Positions 46,851 through 57,300 of a stretch of DNA of 64,000 nt are shown here, in pieces. The position numbers were made by a program, and so were the translations under genes. Within the stretch, counting starts at the first letter, position 1. Each line of letters starts with the position of its first letter. This DNA comes from Ciona savignyi (taxonomy: Eukaryota > Chordata > Ascidiacea > Phlebobranchia > Cionidae), in contig CH003381.1 in assembly GCA_000149265.1 (NCBI GenBank), positions 640,106-704,105 on the forward strand, given 5' to 3'. Below the pieces are notes generated by a model. It was not told where the DNA came from and did no database searches. It saw only the letters and a program-made list of their open reading frames with translations.

Positions 46851-47833
46851 ATCTAAAGCATTGTCAACGACAACGGCAATATGTTTTTGGCTAAGGTCGT
46901 TTAAATAGGAAAAAGGGGTTTTACCTTGCTCGGAAACTCCAAATATTTTGCCCGAAATGTCTCAGTTTCTTTGGCGCTTAAATTGGATTCTCCCCACAAT
47001 TTAGTTATTTCTTTTCTGAAGTGTACCGCCTTGTTCCTGTGGTGTATTTCTCGCATTTGCTCCAAATATGCTTCAGAGAGTGGATATTGCGGTTCTTCGT
47101 AACAAACAAAACTTGTCGTCGCATCGTTAGGCGATAAGTCGTTTTGCTTTAGAAAACTTAGAAATGAGGATCGAATTTGTCTAAATTCCGCGTGTCTGCA
47201 AAATCATAAAAATAATACAATTAGTTTAAATAAAAAAACAGAGCAACACATTAAATGATACTCCAATTTGCTGGCCTGTTCGAGTAAGACTAGTTCTGGG
47301 TCCATTTCCTGCTACTAGTTTATTTGTTGTGTGACATTTTTACCTGCTGTCGTACTTCATTTTAAGGTCAACTTTTTTCCTAGAGAGACGATCGATATTG
47401 GCTTGGGACAAATCACTTTGTTCGCTCAAGTTTAGTGGATCTTCTCCTAAACTCTTGCACAGTCGATTCCCATCAGCCACGAGATTTTCTATTACTTCAG
47501 ATCGCTTCTTTTTTATATCATTGAGACGAATGATTAGTTTTTCTCACTCGAGATTCCTGGTAAATTTGTCAACAATAATGAAATATGTTAAATAGACAAC
47601 AACACGCGTTTGTACAAATTGAGTAATGACAGGAAGCATGAAATATTATTATAATATTCGTGCGAAAAACAGAACGTAATAATAGAAAAATACAAAATAT
47701 AAAATAAGGTAATATAAATAATAAGAAATTTTATAGAAAAAATATTAGAAATAAATATATAGCAATAGTATGCTCATGCTTTACGTAAGTTGGCAAAAGC
47801 AGGGTGGTTATAAAATTTGATAGAATAATAAGT

Positions 47834-47944
47834 AAGCTATTACACAAAGACTTATCAAGCTATTACACAAAGACTTATCAAGCTATTACACAAAGACTTA
47901 TCAAGCTATTACACAAAGACTTATCAAGCTATTACACAAAGACT
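47834..47944. repeat. Minisatellite, five 23-base units, PRC1 copy 1 intron 2
   Basis: The unit is AAGCTATTACACAAAGACTTATC, the last one incomplete. The right unit carries the same five units at 59041-59151. Confidence 0.95.
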
Positions 47945-48359
47945 GGGTGCAAACTCACGAATATATGTGTACCTGAGAAACTAAACCGTCTCGGATTGCA
48001 CCGGTGCTCTCATTCGAACAGTTCACCGAAACTTCATTCAACTCTTCACTTTCCATACCGAGTTGTATTGCCACCACTCTCGATTCCTCTGTAAATCGTA
48101 ATAAATTATCGCGAATCTTCCTTTCCATCATTTCTTCCTCGTTCAGCATATTCCCCATAAGCGTCTCAATCTCTTCAGCAACCCTTGCGCGTCGAGTTGA
48201 AATCTGTGAAATAAATTTTAGCGGTTTTGGATATATTAATTTGTTCATGACCCGGTTCGGATGAGCGGATAGCTTATCTCACCTAAAAGAAAATGGCTGT
48301 GGGCTGTCCATTCTGCACACATCTTACCAGATTTAAACACGCAATATTGTGATAAGTTA

Positions 48360-48587
48360 AGCTTCACATCGCGTCCACCGTCGGGTTACCGGAGTTATTG
48401 CATTGTGTTGTGTATGATTCAAACGTCCCTTTACAATTTAGTAGAACCCATTAATCCGCTGGGTTTAGGAAATGTGCGTTAATTAAGTGCCTTGCCCAAG
48501 GACACAACCGACTAGCTAGCGACCAGTTTCTAACCTGCAACCCTTCGGCTGAGAGGCAACGCACTAAACCACCAGACTAAAGATGCT
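48360..48587 (-). repeat. SINE-like repeat with its tail side deleted
   Basis: The right unit holds a fuller copy at 59661-59949. Here about 170 bases that include the SINE tail are missing, so this was a deletion in the left unit after duplication. PRC1 intron 1. Confidence 0.7.
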
Positions 48588-48725
48588 GGCAAATATTATT
48601 AATAAAGCAAAATACAAAATGTAAATACCAGATTATCATCCATTCCGACTCTTCTCCAAAGCTCGTTCATTCTTCTGTTAAGCTCAATTGCACCATCCGA
48701 TACGAAAAGATATCTCACTCGACAT

Positions 48726-51469
48726 GGCTGTACTTGGTCGAGATTTCTAGACTCAGAATTTCTAAATTTAGTTGGTTTTCACCGAGTTGTTGTTATGAAA
48801 CATTCAAAAATAATAACACTGGTTTGCTGGTTTATAAATCACTTTAACAAAAAAAGTTACGCGAAATAAAAGGTAATTATGAAAGCAATCTTGGAAACAT
48901 AGACAATTCGTTCTGAAATTGAACTGAAAAATCGTTTTTCTTTCACGTATGGTGCGAATAATGATTAGTTTTATCACCTAAGACTCGACGTTCGGCGTTA
49001 CACTGCAGCAGAAGTTGCAAGTCTATAAGACGCAGGGGCACAGAAGGAAATTGGACACATGTAGCGACCTCACGTCACACAACACAATAATAAGGAAAAT
49101 TCGCTTTTCGCCTCAGTCTATCTTTTGTTTAATATGTGCTGCAACTAATTGTGATGGGCAGATCTCATATCCACCGCCCTCCCCTGAAGTTTAATTTAAA
49201 TTGCATTAATTTGTTGTGGATGAAATCTCAACCAGATACTGGATGTCCATCATTGGGTTATGGAATATATTGTAATTTTTCCGATTAACACGTCGATAAT
49301 ATGTCGGTCCTTCCGCTTTCTTAAGGTAGCCTATTCTTACCATCTTCAACGACTTTACGATCTCAAATTCTCTTTAATAAAATATGTCCATATTTTATTG
49401 AGACTCACCTTTGAGAAAAAATTGTTTTTTTAACTCCATTCTTTAAATAGTGTGTAGTTTATGCACGATTTTCTTCTAAATGTTAAAATTTTAAAAAGTG
49501 ATCAAATAAACTTTCTTTAAAACTGACACACACCCAACAGGAATCCGGTCAAATGACAAAAAAATGAGTGCTTCCAATTGATCTAGTCGATGGTACGTGG
49601 TAAAATATAGGTTGTTCGGATTTTCAAGCGCTCCATTAATATTGGTTGGTCGAGTACTTTAGTTATTCGTTTACCTGTCAATGACAGTTTGGGGAAAATA
49701 GGCCATAAAATCAAAGAAATGAGTGGCGAGTGGAGTTTGTGTAATATGCTCAAAAACGGCTGGAGGTTTTGTAAAATTTCGACAAAAGTTTGATAGAACT
49801 TGTCGTTCAAAATGTCTTCGATAGACATGTATAGCTCGTAACTGAGCCAAAAATTAAGTGTTTTTAAAAAAAAACACAACATCTTGGCTATACTATATAA
49901 AGTGGATTTCCGAGTATAGTGTGATATATTCTTTCATTCATGGGTTCACTAGAACACTATTTATGTTTTATCCCACTGAGTTTAGAAAACGAAAAAAATC
50001 GTCATACGGGACTCTGTTAAAAAAGGGACACCAATAATGGGTGACCAGTCAACTGAACCCCTTACAACTGAACCCCTTACAACTGAGCCCCTACAACTGA
50101 ACCCCTTTACAACTGAACCCCTTTTAACCGAACGCTTTTAATTGAAAAAGGGGGTTCAGTTGTAAAGAGGTTCAATTGAAATGGGTTCAGTTGTAAAGGA
50201 GTTCAGTTTAAAGGGGTTCAGTTAAAAGGAGTTCAGTTGTAAGGGGCTTAATTGTAGGGGTTTAGTTGTAAAGGGTTCAGTTGTAAGGGTTCAGTTGTAA
50301 GGGGTTCAGTTGTAAGGGGTTCAGTTGTAAGGGGTTCAGTTGTCATGGAACCCAATAATGCACATATGCGATATATATATCACACCGACAATCGTGAGTT
50401 TACGAGTTTTGGAACAATTGCAGTGCGTTGTATATGATTGAAACGATTCTTCAATAGAATCTAGTAGAACCAGGCAATGTTCGTTAAATGCCTTCTCAGC
50501 ATGTATTCGTCTAGTAGGCGGTGGGTTTCGATTCGTTTAACCTTTCGAAAGCTTGCACCACCTACCGACCGTACTGAACTATACTCCGTCGAAAACATGT
50601 TATCTACGGTGCTAGGTTCACACTTTACAGACTTCTTAACAAGTACTGCTATCATTACCAGAGATGACGTAATTTGGTAACAGTTTTTACGAGTCAAAAA
50701 CGCTGACGCACTTAAACCCACTATAACCGACAGAATCAAAAAAACAGGAATGTCGTTCAACTAATCGGGGATAACTGTGCCTGGCCCGGCGCCACAATAA
50801 AGTTTGTTTGCTGTCTCAGGGGAAGTGTACACATTAGCAGATACTTACCTTAAGCATTGTCAAAACGCATTGGAATTTAATGCTCGGCAGTATAGCCTGT
50901 GTGTGTAATGAACTGGGATTAGCAAGTATCGGTTTGTTCAGGGTGTTTTTGTTTGATTAGAAGATGAAACTTTATCTAATATTTTATTTCTTGGACAAAA
51001 CATAATTTAAACTTAAATATATTAAATTGATACACCAACGTGTCAATAATAAATGGATTATTCTTTCAGGGCTTAAACAGCATCTTGGGTTAAGGTATAA
51101 TTTCAGGTTTACAGTTTTATATAGGTTAAAGCAAAATCTGCTATGTTAGCATCACATTTTGTTGGGATATGTGCATTTATGTGTTTTATGCATTTGTCTT
51201 CAAGTTAAACAGAAAACAAGATTTCTAATTCTAGTTGTATTATTTAATTCTAGTTTCACGTAACTGCTTCATTAGCTCGTCTTATTAAAATAAAAAAAAT
51301 TAATATTTAAATAAAAAAAAAATTTTCCTGATTTTGTTCTAGTTCTGTTAAATACCGGCTTTTGTATCACTAAGTGTGATATCCAGCTATTATCACTTCG
51401 TGGGCATGGTATATTTCATTACTTCCCATTAGTAGTACTTTCTTCCAAGTGTAACACAATTTGACATAG
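48726..51469. other. Divergent promoter region PRC1 copy 1 / carboxypeptidase copy 1
   Basis: About 2.7 kb lies between two start codons facing away from each other. The matching right-hand region is 60099-62531. Apart from the foldback element at 50040-50351 and a degraded SINE around 50376-50560 it shows no recognised feature. Open frames seen on one copy are frameshifted in the other. Confidence 0.55.
50040..50351. mobile_element. Foldback element of TTCAGTTGTAAGGGG units with 9-bp TSD
   Basis: The left arm repeats CAACTGAACCCCTTA; the right arm, after about 50147, repeats its complement GGGTTCAGTTGTAAG many times, so the element can form a long hairpin. CCAATAATG at 50031-50039 and at 50352-50360 is a 9-bp TSD, the size made by Mutator-type transposases. 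The right unit has a single CCTATAATG near 61413 and no element. Confidence 0.8.
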
Positions 51470-52348
51470 ATGTCTAGAAAGGTGATCGGGTTAACAATTG
51501 TTGTAGCGTGTATTGGAATCGGGTTAGGAGTGGTGATCGGCTATTTCTCGCACACACCCCAAGCTCCAACAAACCCGGAATGGGTTGCAACGGTGGAAAC
51601 CTTCTTTCGTGACTTGGACGAAGGTTTTCTTTCCACATTCGTGGATGGTATACAAGCGGATAATATAAGGAACAATTTGCAGTAAGCAATCGTTGATTTT
51701 AAGGATTATTTATTTTGCACAGATTGTTTAAAGCAATATCAGGAGTCTCTAAATAACACTTATTTTTTGCAATGTTCGTTATCCGAATTATTAGCTATAT
51801 ATATGGGTTCTACCAAAAATTGAAAAAACGTTAATGGTTTTTACCAAAATTGAAGCAACGTGGCAATCATGTACAACACACAACAGTTATCCCGGTAAAC
51901 AGGTCTGTGCAAAGCAATCTGACTATCACTCGTGTGAGAACGCTCATTTGCGTAAGCGCGATGTAATCTGACGAGTGGCCGTGTTCCTTTTATGGGGATT
52001 AACATCAATATCCTATCCTTTTAATTACACATTTCAGCAAAGTAATTTTGCAGATTCTTCGCCGATCAGCCGCACATGGCAACTTCCCCACGAGACGAGG
52101 CATTGGCCAATCACATCAATCAATTATGGACCGACCAGTTGGACAGCTCCAGCATGAAAGCATATCAAATAATGCACGGGCTGCTATCAGAAGATCCAAA
52201 TAAACCGAACACTTTCACAGTGGTTGATGAAAGCAACAATGAATTCTTCAGGTCAAGGCAAACAGAGATAGTCTATGAAGAATACATGAAAAATCCAGAA
52301 TCTATAGTTCCTTATTTCAACGCATTTGGACCTCCCGGGGATGTTCAG
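51470..52348 (+). pseudogene. Glutamate carboxypeptidase II-like, copy 1, truncated after exon 2
   Basis: Exons 51470-51681 and 52054-52348 encode the same 169 residues as the right copy with few changes (Gln for Lys after SHTP, Gly for Asp in DLDEGF). The reading frame is open, but no third exon follows before the duplication junction at 53897, where PRC1 3' sequence of the next unit starts. The peptidase domain is therefore absent. If expressed, it could only give a short membrane-anchored fragment or a fusion to cryptic exons. Confidence 0.7.
51800..52020 (+). repeat. Degraded SINE-like repeat before carboxypeptidase exon 2
   Basis: It has CAACACACAACAGTTATCCCGG and ends GGGGATTAACATCAATATCC. 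It is shared with the right unit (62862-63084), so it predates the duplication. Confidence 0.6.
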
Positions 52349-53057
52349 GTGACGTAGTATGAGTATTACGTCACTATGTAAATAGGAGAGTGTTCGTTTA
52401 CTTTGTTTGTTTCCTAAGTTAGTGTTGGTATTTGTACTATTTTTTCACCGGCCTCGGTTTCGAACCAAACTCGTTGCTAGGAGTTGTAAACCCAACATGT
52501 TGCTAAGACCCTATATTTTTGTATGTAAGTCTGTATATTATGTATCGGTCGCGTTAACCATTTAGCCACACGACCGTACAAGGTATTTGCAATGATGCTG
52601 TGGGCTGAAAACCGTCTAGGCTACATGCTGTGCACCACTGACAATATTCTCTCGCACACGGCATATTAATGGACAGCGCATTGTTTCAATATTCAAGAAA
52701 TAGGTCGACTACAAATAAAACTTTTGAATGTCAAAGATTATATATTGAGCAATCCTTTTGCATAACTTGGTGAATTAGTGCGTCGCATTTTAGCCGAATG
52801 GTTGCAGATCCAAAGCTGGTTGTTAGCTACATCAAATTGAAGGCATTTAAGGGCTACATTGTATCTAAAGGGGTAAAATATACCTAAAAGAAGAATTGGT
52901 GAAAACTCTATAAATGTTCATATGGATAAGAAAACCGCAGCACCTTCCAGTGCAACTCCCTGTAAAGCGAGTTTTTTTTTCGAGCCAAGTTTCGAACCGT
53001 TGATGGGCTCGTCACCAGGACCGTTTTTTTGTATGAGAGTCTGTATATATATGTATC
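52349..53057. other. Flank of carboxypeptidase copy 1, no exon
   Basis: To about 52840 it matches the intron after exon 2 of the right copy. It includes a SINE-head fragment near 52768-52832 (GTGCGTCGCATTTTAGCCGA). Beyond that there is no match within the window and no recognised exon. Confidence 0.5.
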
Positions 53058-53297
53058 GGTCGCCGTCAGATCACCTTGCGCCCACCGTCAGGTTACCTAA
53101 GCTATTGCTGTGTGTTGTATAGGCCTATATGTTAAACACGTTCCTTCAATTTGGCAGAACCCATCAATTCGCTGGGTTCAGGCAATGTCCGTAAAGTGTC
53201 TTGCCCAAGGACACAACCGACTAGCTAGCTACCAGTTTTGCACCTGTGACCTTTCGATTGAAAGGCGACGCACTTAACCGCCTAACCGGCCGGACTA
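53058..53297 (-). repeat. SINE-like repeat, tail side truncated
   Basis: Body and head are well kept (CCTTGCCCAAG type block, head AACCGCCTAACCGGCCGGAC at the right). It lies near the end of the left duplicated unit. Confidence 0.75.
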
Positions 53298-53359
53298 ATT
53301 ACAAAATTATCCGTCGAAAAAGTACGGATTAATTGAAAAATTTTGTAATTTTTAGGACA

Positions 53360-53550
53360 GTAGCCCTTCGTAAAGGGGTTAAACTTTTTACTTTCGTCTT
53401 CTTTCGTTTTCCGCGTTTAATATTTCTAGGTAAAACAACTTTGGTTATTTAAATGTGTGTTTTTCTGAGGAACAATGGTGGTGATTCCCACCAAAGTTCT
53501 TTTACCTAGAAATATAAAGTGAAAAGTTAAACCCCTTAACAAGGGGCTAC
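53360..53550. repeat. Long inverted repeat (foldback), 191 bp
   Basis: GTAGCCCTTCGTAAAGGGGT at the left pairs with ACCCCTTAACAAGGGGCTAC at the right, and ATATTTCTAGGTAAAA pairs perfectly with TTTTACCTAGAAATAT further in. The loop is roughly 45-60 bases. It could be a MITE or hairpin-forming RNA source; no TSD was found. Confidence 0.7.
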
Positions 53551-53897
53551 GTTTGTGTTTTAGATATTCTTCATCGCACTTTTTCCTTGGAGCAAAATCG
53601 CGTATAAAAGACCTCATTTCATCAGAGAAACACAGACACGGAGATGTCTAGGCTTACAGCACTGTGTTCCAAATCCACAGTCTGTATAGCCTAGGCCCTG
53701 GTGCTCTCGAGGGCGGGAATACGCTTAACGTACCCTACAGCCCGTCCCCACTTATCAAACTACGTAGCCGGTTATGCTTATGCATTATTGTAATTGTACC
53801 GTTGCGCTTATCGGAGTCAAACTGTAATAATAAAGCTAAACTGCTACCCGTCTACCTTGTAAAGTCTATAAAGTTATTAATCAATAAGCAGCCGCTA
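53551..53897 (+). repeat. LTR-like or promoter-like segment ending at the duplication junction
   Basis: GTATAAAAG near 53603 (TATA-like), a GC-richer stretch, AATAATAAAGC near 53825 (polyadenylation-like), and an end in GCCGCTACA exactly where homology with 40185 starts. This order is what the R-U5 side of a solo LTR would look like. No matching TSD or internal domain was seen, so the call is weak. Confidence 0.3.
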
Positions 53898-54309
53898 CAC
53901 AATATTTCTATTGAAAAGACGTGCTACCAGCAGAGCCATTTCATTGTACGAAAATTTGGTTGTATAATAAACCTGTCTAAATTCAGACCAACCACCTTGG
54001 TTTTAAGCATGTTTGGCTGTTTGTCTATTAGACTAAACATAAATACCGTAAAACCTATATTTAACCAACGCCATCTCTTTTTGAATACCTCTAATAGAAC
54101 AACACTATAAGAGAATGGTTGAAGAATAGATTGCCGTGGCGCTCAAATAAAGGTTTTAAGATACGTGTTTAAAAATAGAATTCGCCGTCTCAATATAAAC
54201 GCTAAACGAATCGGCGACATACAAATATTTAGAAAGAACAGTATATTTTAAATTAAACAGTAAAGCATTCATACACAGAAGTCTTAAATACAAGTTTGGT
54301 ATTTAAATT

Positions 54310-57300
54310 TCAAAAGAAGTCCACCCCAATTGCACTGCTTCTACAATTCGGTTGTTGCTTTAATACTCCGTTAAATTCACCAACAAATTCATCAGCCGCA
54401 AGCAAACCATGGTCGATGGTGTCGTCTGATCGGTGGGGTTCGTTCTGAATGGTTTCGCTAAACATCGCAGCGGTCGCATTCTGACGATCCTGTTAAAAAT
54501 TAAGGACAACACACCAAAAATTAAGGATAACACAATAAAAATTAGGAATAACACAATAAAAATTAAGGATAACATACCAAAAATTAAGGATAACACACCA
54601 AGAATTAGGGATAACACATCAAATTAAGGATAACATCAATGATAATGTTATTAATAAATTAAGGATGTACAGAAAACCACACCTTCACCACCCATCCAGT
54701 AGTATGGGAATGAGGTATACTGTAAATCTGGGCTCATTACTTCCATAACAATCTAAGGCACATAATATTGTATGGTTAACACTTAGCGGGCATTGTAACG
54801 ATTACAGCATTTTAAAAATCATCAGATTTTTACCCGTTTTTTTGAACCCGTAATGAACTCATCACTAAGAACGTTTTTATAATGAAATATGTACGGTCGG
54901 TCGTAATGAAACTGTAAGCTTACGATGACATAAAACCATCTTTTAACGACTCTCCACGGACTTAGTTACATATTGTGCATGTGTTGTTCAATCAATATGA
55001 ATAAAGTAAATCTACCTTCAACGACGATTGATATCCAATTTGATTTCCAAGTCTATCTGCATTTGGAACATGGAGGCGTAGCTGACCATAATCTGGCAAA
55101 AAATGTTTTTGACTGTTTAGGAGTTTTTAATCCACTTTGTACAATATTGACCTATTTTTGTCTATAATGTTACGTTTTCTTTAAAGGAAATAATATTGAA
55201 ATCAAATTAACAGTAGAATGGATTTAAAAGTCGTTTGGTGTCACGATTCGTCCTTATATATCCCTTTTGATAAAAATCGACCAAAGTTTAAAAATATACT
55301 ATGCTACAAAAGGTTAAATGAGGTTGCAGACCTTTGTTTTCACCCTTTGTCAAGAACACGTTTCGTATGTTGCTTTCAGATTTACTTCGTCTACGTCTCT
55401 TTCTTATTTCCTTTGCTTGTTGAATTAAATCCTCTCTGTTTGACATCGTGTCAGTGGTCCAAGCTGAAGTTCCTGCGCCTGTACACAGGTGTTGTTGTTG
55501 GGAACGATTAACATTATTTAACTGATTGATTAGATAAATCTATATCTCAACGATTATTGGGCATCCGCAAATATATTGGCAATAACATCGGATAGTGGTA
55601 ATAGCCCAATCTTCAAATTTATGCTGTGTGGTTGTGATAGGTTTACGCCAACAACAGATAAAAGTAACACTGTTAATTAAGGTTACAAGTATTTGCCTTG
55701 ATATAAGTAAAAAAAACAATGATTCCGAAAAACCCTTAACATTTGAATTAAAACAGACACCATGGAATGGCTCAATGGCTGGAATCGACAGCAAATTTTA
55801 CAATCTACCTGCTTTTTCCTTATTGGTTTTTCGAGGAAGCGACGCGTATTTTCCAACTATCGACTTCACCGGGTAACTTCGAATGTCCCCCCATGACGTG
55901 ATATATCCAGCCGAGCTGTCGTCCATGCTCCGATCATCGTGACGCTTCTTCTTCGATGCCGGAGGATAAAGAAGCTTTTTGAGGTCGGATTTCTTAGGGT
56001 TGGAGCTGCCATATCTCGCTTCTTCTTCCGTTTGCTTTTTTCTTTTCATTTTCCGATTATTAATAAAGCTCGAGTGAATTCTATCCAAGTCTTCCCACTT
56101 GGCTGCGAAATATTCCTCAAGGTTCTTCCCATTGATGATAAAGCGATCGTTACCTTATGACAAATATAAATATTCTTTATTCTAAGATTTTTTTGGTGGT
56201 TAGCTAAAAAAAACAAATTGTGGGCTTAGCGCGAGTTGGTGGTCTTAGACCAAGCACTCTAGGTGCAATGTGGAAATTAATCCACTTGGGGGTAGTATCC
56301 CTAGTATGTGGGTGCTGGCAGAGACACCCTTCGCAGGCCTCTCTCCACAGCGTCCAAGCCACGTAGGTAGGGGTGGTTTCTATTACTTAAGGTAACCCAA
56401 AAACCTTTATTCACGCCCTCCAGTGGTGAGACTGGAGACTGCGCTGGCTAACCGCACTACTACAGGGTAATACGATTCTCGCAGCTCAGACCGAGTCGTT
56501 CGAATTATAACATTATCGAAGTAATATGATTCTAGGGCCGGGAAAAGTGAATATATAGGTCACGCTCATACCTAATAAATAAAGTAAGAATTTTTCCTAA
56601 TTCAAATAAAGAATAACTCAATTGATAAATGTAGTAAACTAAGTGCAGATGCCGAAAGTACAGGCATTATGTGTCTAAACTACAATTTGTGGCGTCCCAT
56701 GTTAGTTTAACTAAACAGAAGCGGAAAGATGAAAATTTAAAACCGTAAAAACGAAGTTTATGGCACTCTTCAATGTTCATCAAAATGTAATTTTGAGAGG
56801 GCAAAGTTCAATCGAGGTACCTTTGTTCGTTTCGGAGATTTCCAAAATTTGTTTTTCTTGTTTCACCAGTTGATGTTTGAGTGCCTTGCGCGCCCTCTCA
56901 TCTCTAAGCAACTGACCACCTGTAATACGAGGGAATCAATTCAAATGGCCGGTTTATTGTTCGCGCTCAGATCAGCCAAATATTCGAAACGACTGCACGT
57001 ACGGCATGTATGTTTTAAACACCCTACGATTTGTACCTTTCCACTACAAAATAAGGTATAATAAGCAACATAAGAAAGAATATTATTGCCATCTCTGGGG
57101 ACAAGAAAACACAGGGTTGTTAAAACACAGTTATTCGTCAAATAACCTATTCCCACAGTTGGTTTAAGTTATAGTCTAACAGTGTTTTGTTTAGCTTTAA
57201 CCCATTACACAACTATAGGTCACAGCCATTTCGGCTAACGGTCGACGTTCACTCTACCGATTGACTGCATGTTATGTATGTTTCAGTAGCGTCAAGTCTC

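Larger units (their letters stand above)
40577..48725 (-). pseudogene. PRC1: PRC1 copy 1, two frameshifts
   Basis: Exon equivalents: 48725-48629, 48203-47973, 47556-47344, 47195-46925, 46476-46297, 45122-44948, 44563-44465, 42280-41936, 41605-41459, 40756-40577. Eight match the length of copy 2 exactly. Exon 1 is 97 instead of 96 nt (one extra A/T at the TACGAAAAG run), which puts a stop at codon 14. Exon 3 is 213 instead of 212 nt (TTTTT for TTTT), giving another early stop. A restart at the exon 1 internal Met (MNELWRR) would not pass the exon 3 shift. Remaining exons are well kept (e.g. ITKPLHDWDNSFEKLIELHQ), so loss is recent, or the two shifts, both in homopolymers, are sequence errors. 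Transposon insertions fill its introns. The donor after exon 9 is a good GTATGT, unlike copy 2. Confidence 0.8.
40185..53897. repeat. Left unit of a large tandem segmental duplication
   Basis: From about 40185 this region is nearly the same as 53898 onward, in the same orientation and order: PRC1 exons, shared intronic repeats, carboxypeptidase exons 1-2 and their flanks. Homology can be followed to about 52840 (matching 63850). The right limit of the unit is inferred from the junction at 53897/53898, because the matching part of the right unit lies outside the window. The left unit is longer because of insertions at 42615, 45407, 46522 and 50040. Confidence 0.88.

Noticed and set aside
47834-47944. 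CRISPR-like array (23-base repeats)
   Set aside because: The units are head-to-tail without spacers, in an intron of an animal gene; a minisatellite.
49583-49882. Minus open frame of 99 residues upstream of PRC1 copy 1
   Set aside because: The matching frame in the right unit (around 61063-61326) is broken by indels and the substitutions are mostly replacement changes. No family recognised.
50461-50760. Minus open frame of 99 residues with a hydrophobic start
   Set aside because: The right unit has a homopolymer indel that shifts the frame after a few codons; part of it overlaps a degraded SINE.
53664-54110. Plus open frame of 148 residues
   Set aside because: It runs across the duplication junction and into the non-coding 3' flank of PRC1, so it is chance.
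54360-54617. Minus open frame with repeated LSLIFGV
   Set aside because: It reads the minisatellite and the terminal PRC1 exon in the wrong frame.
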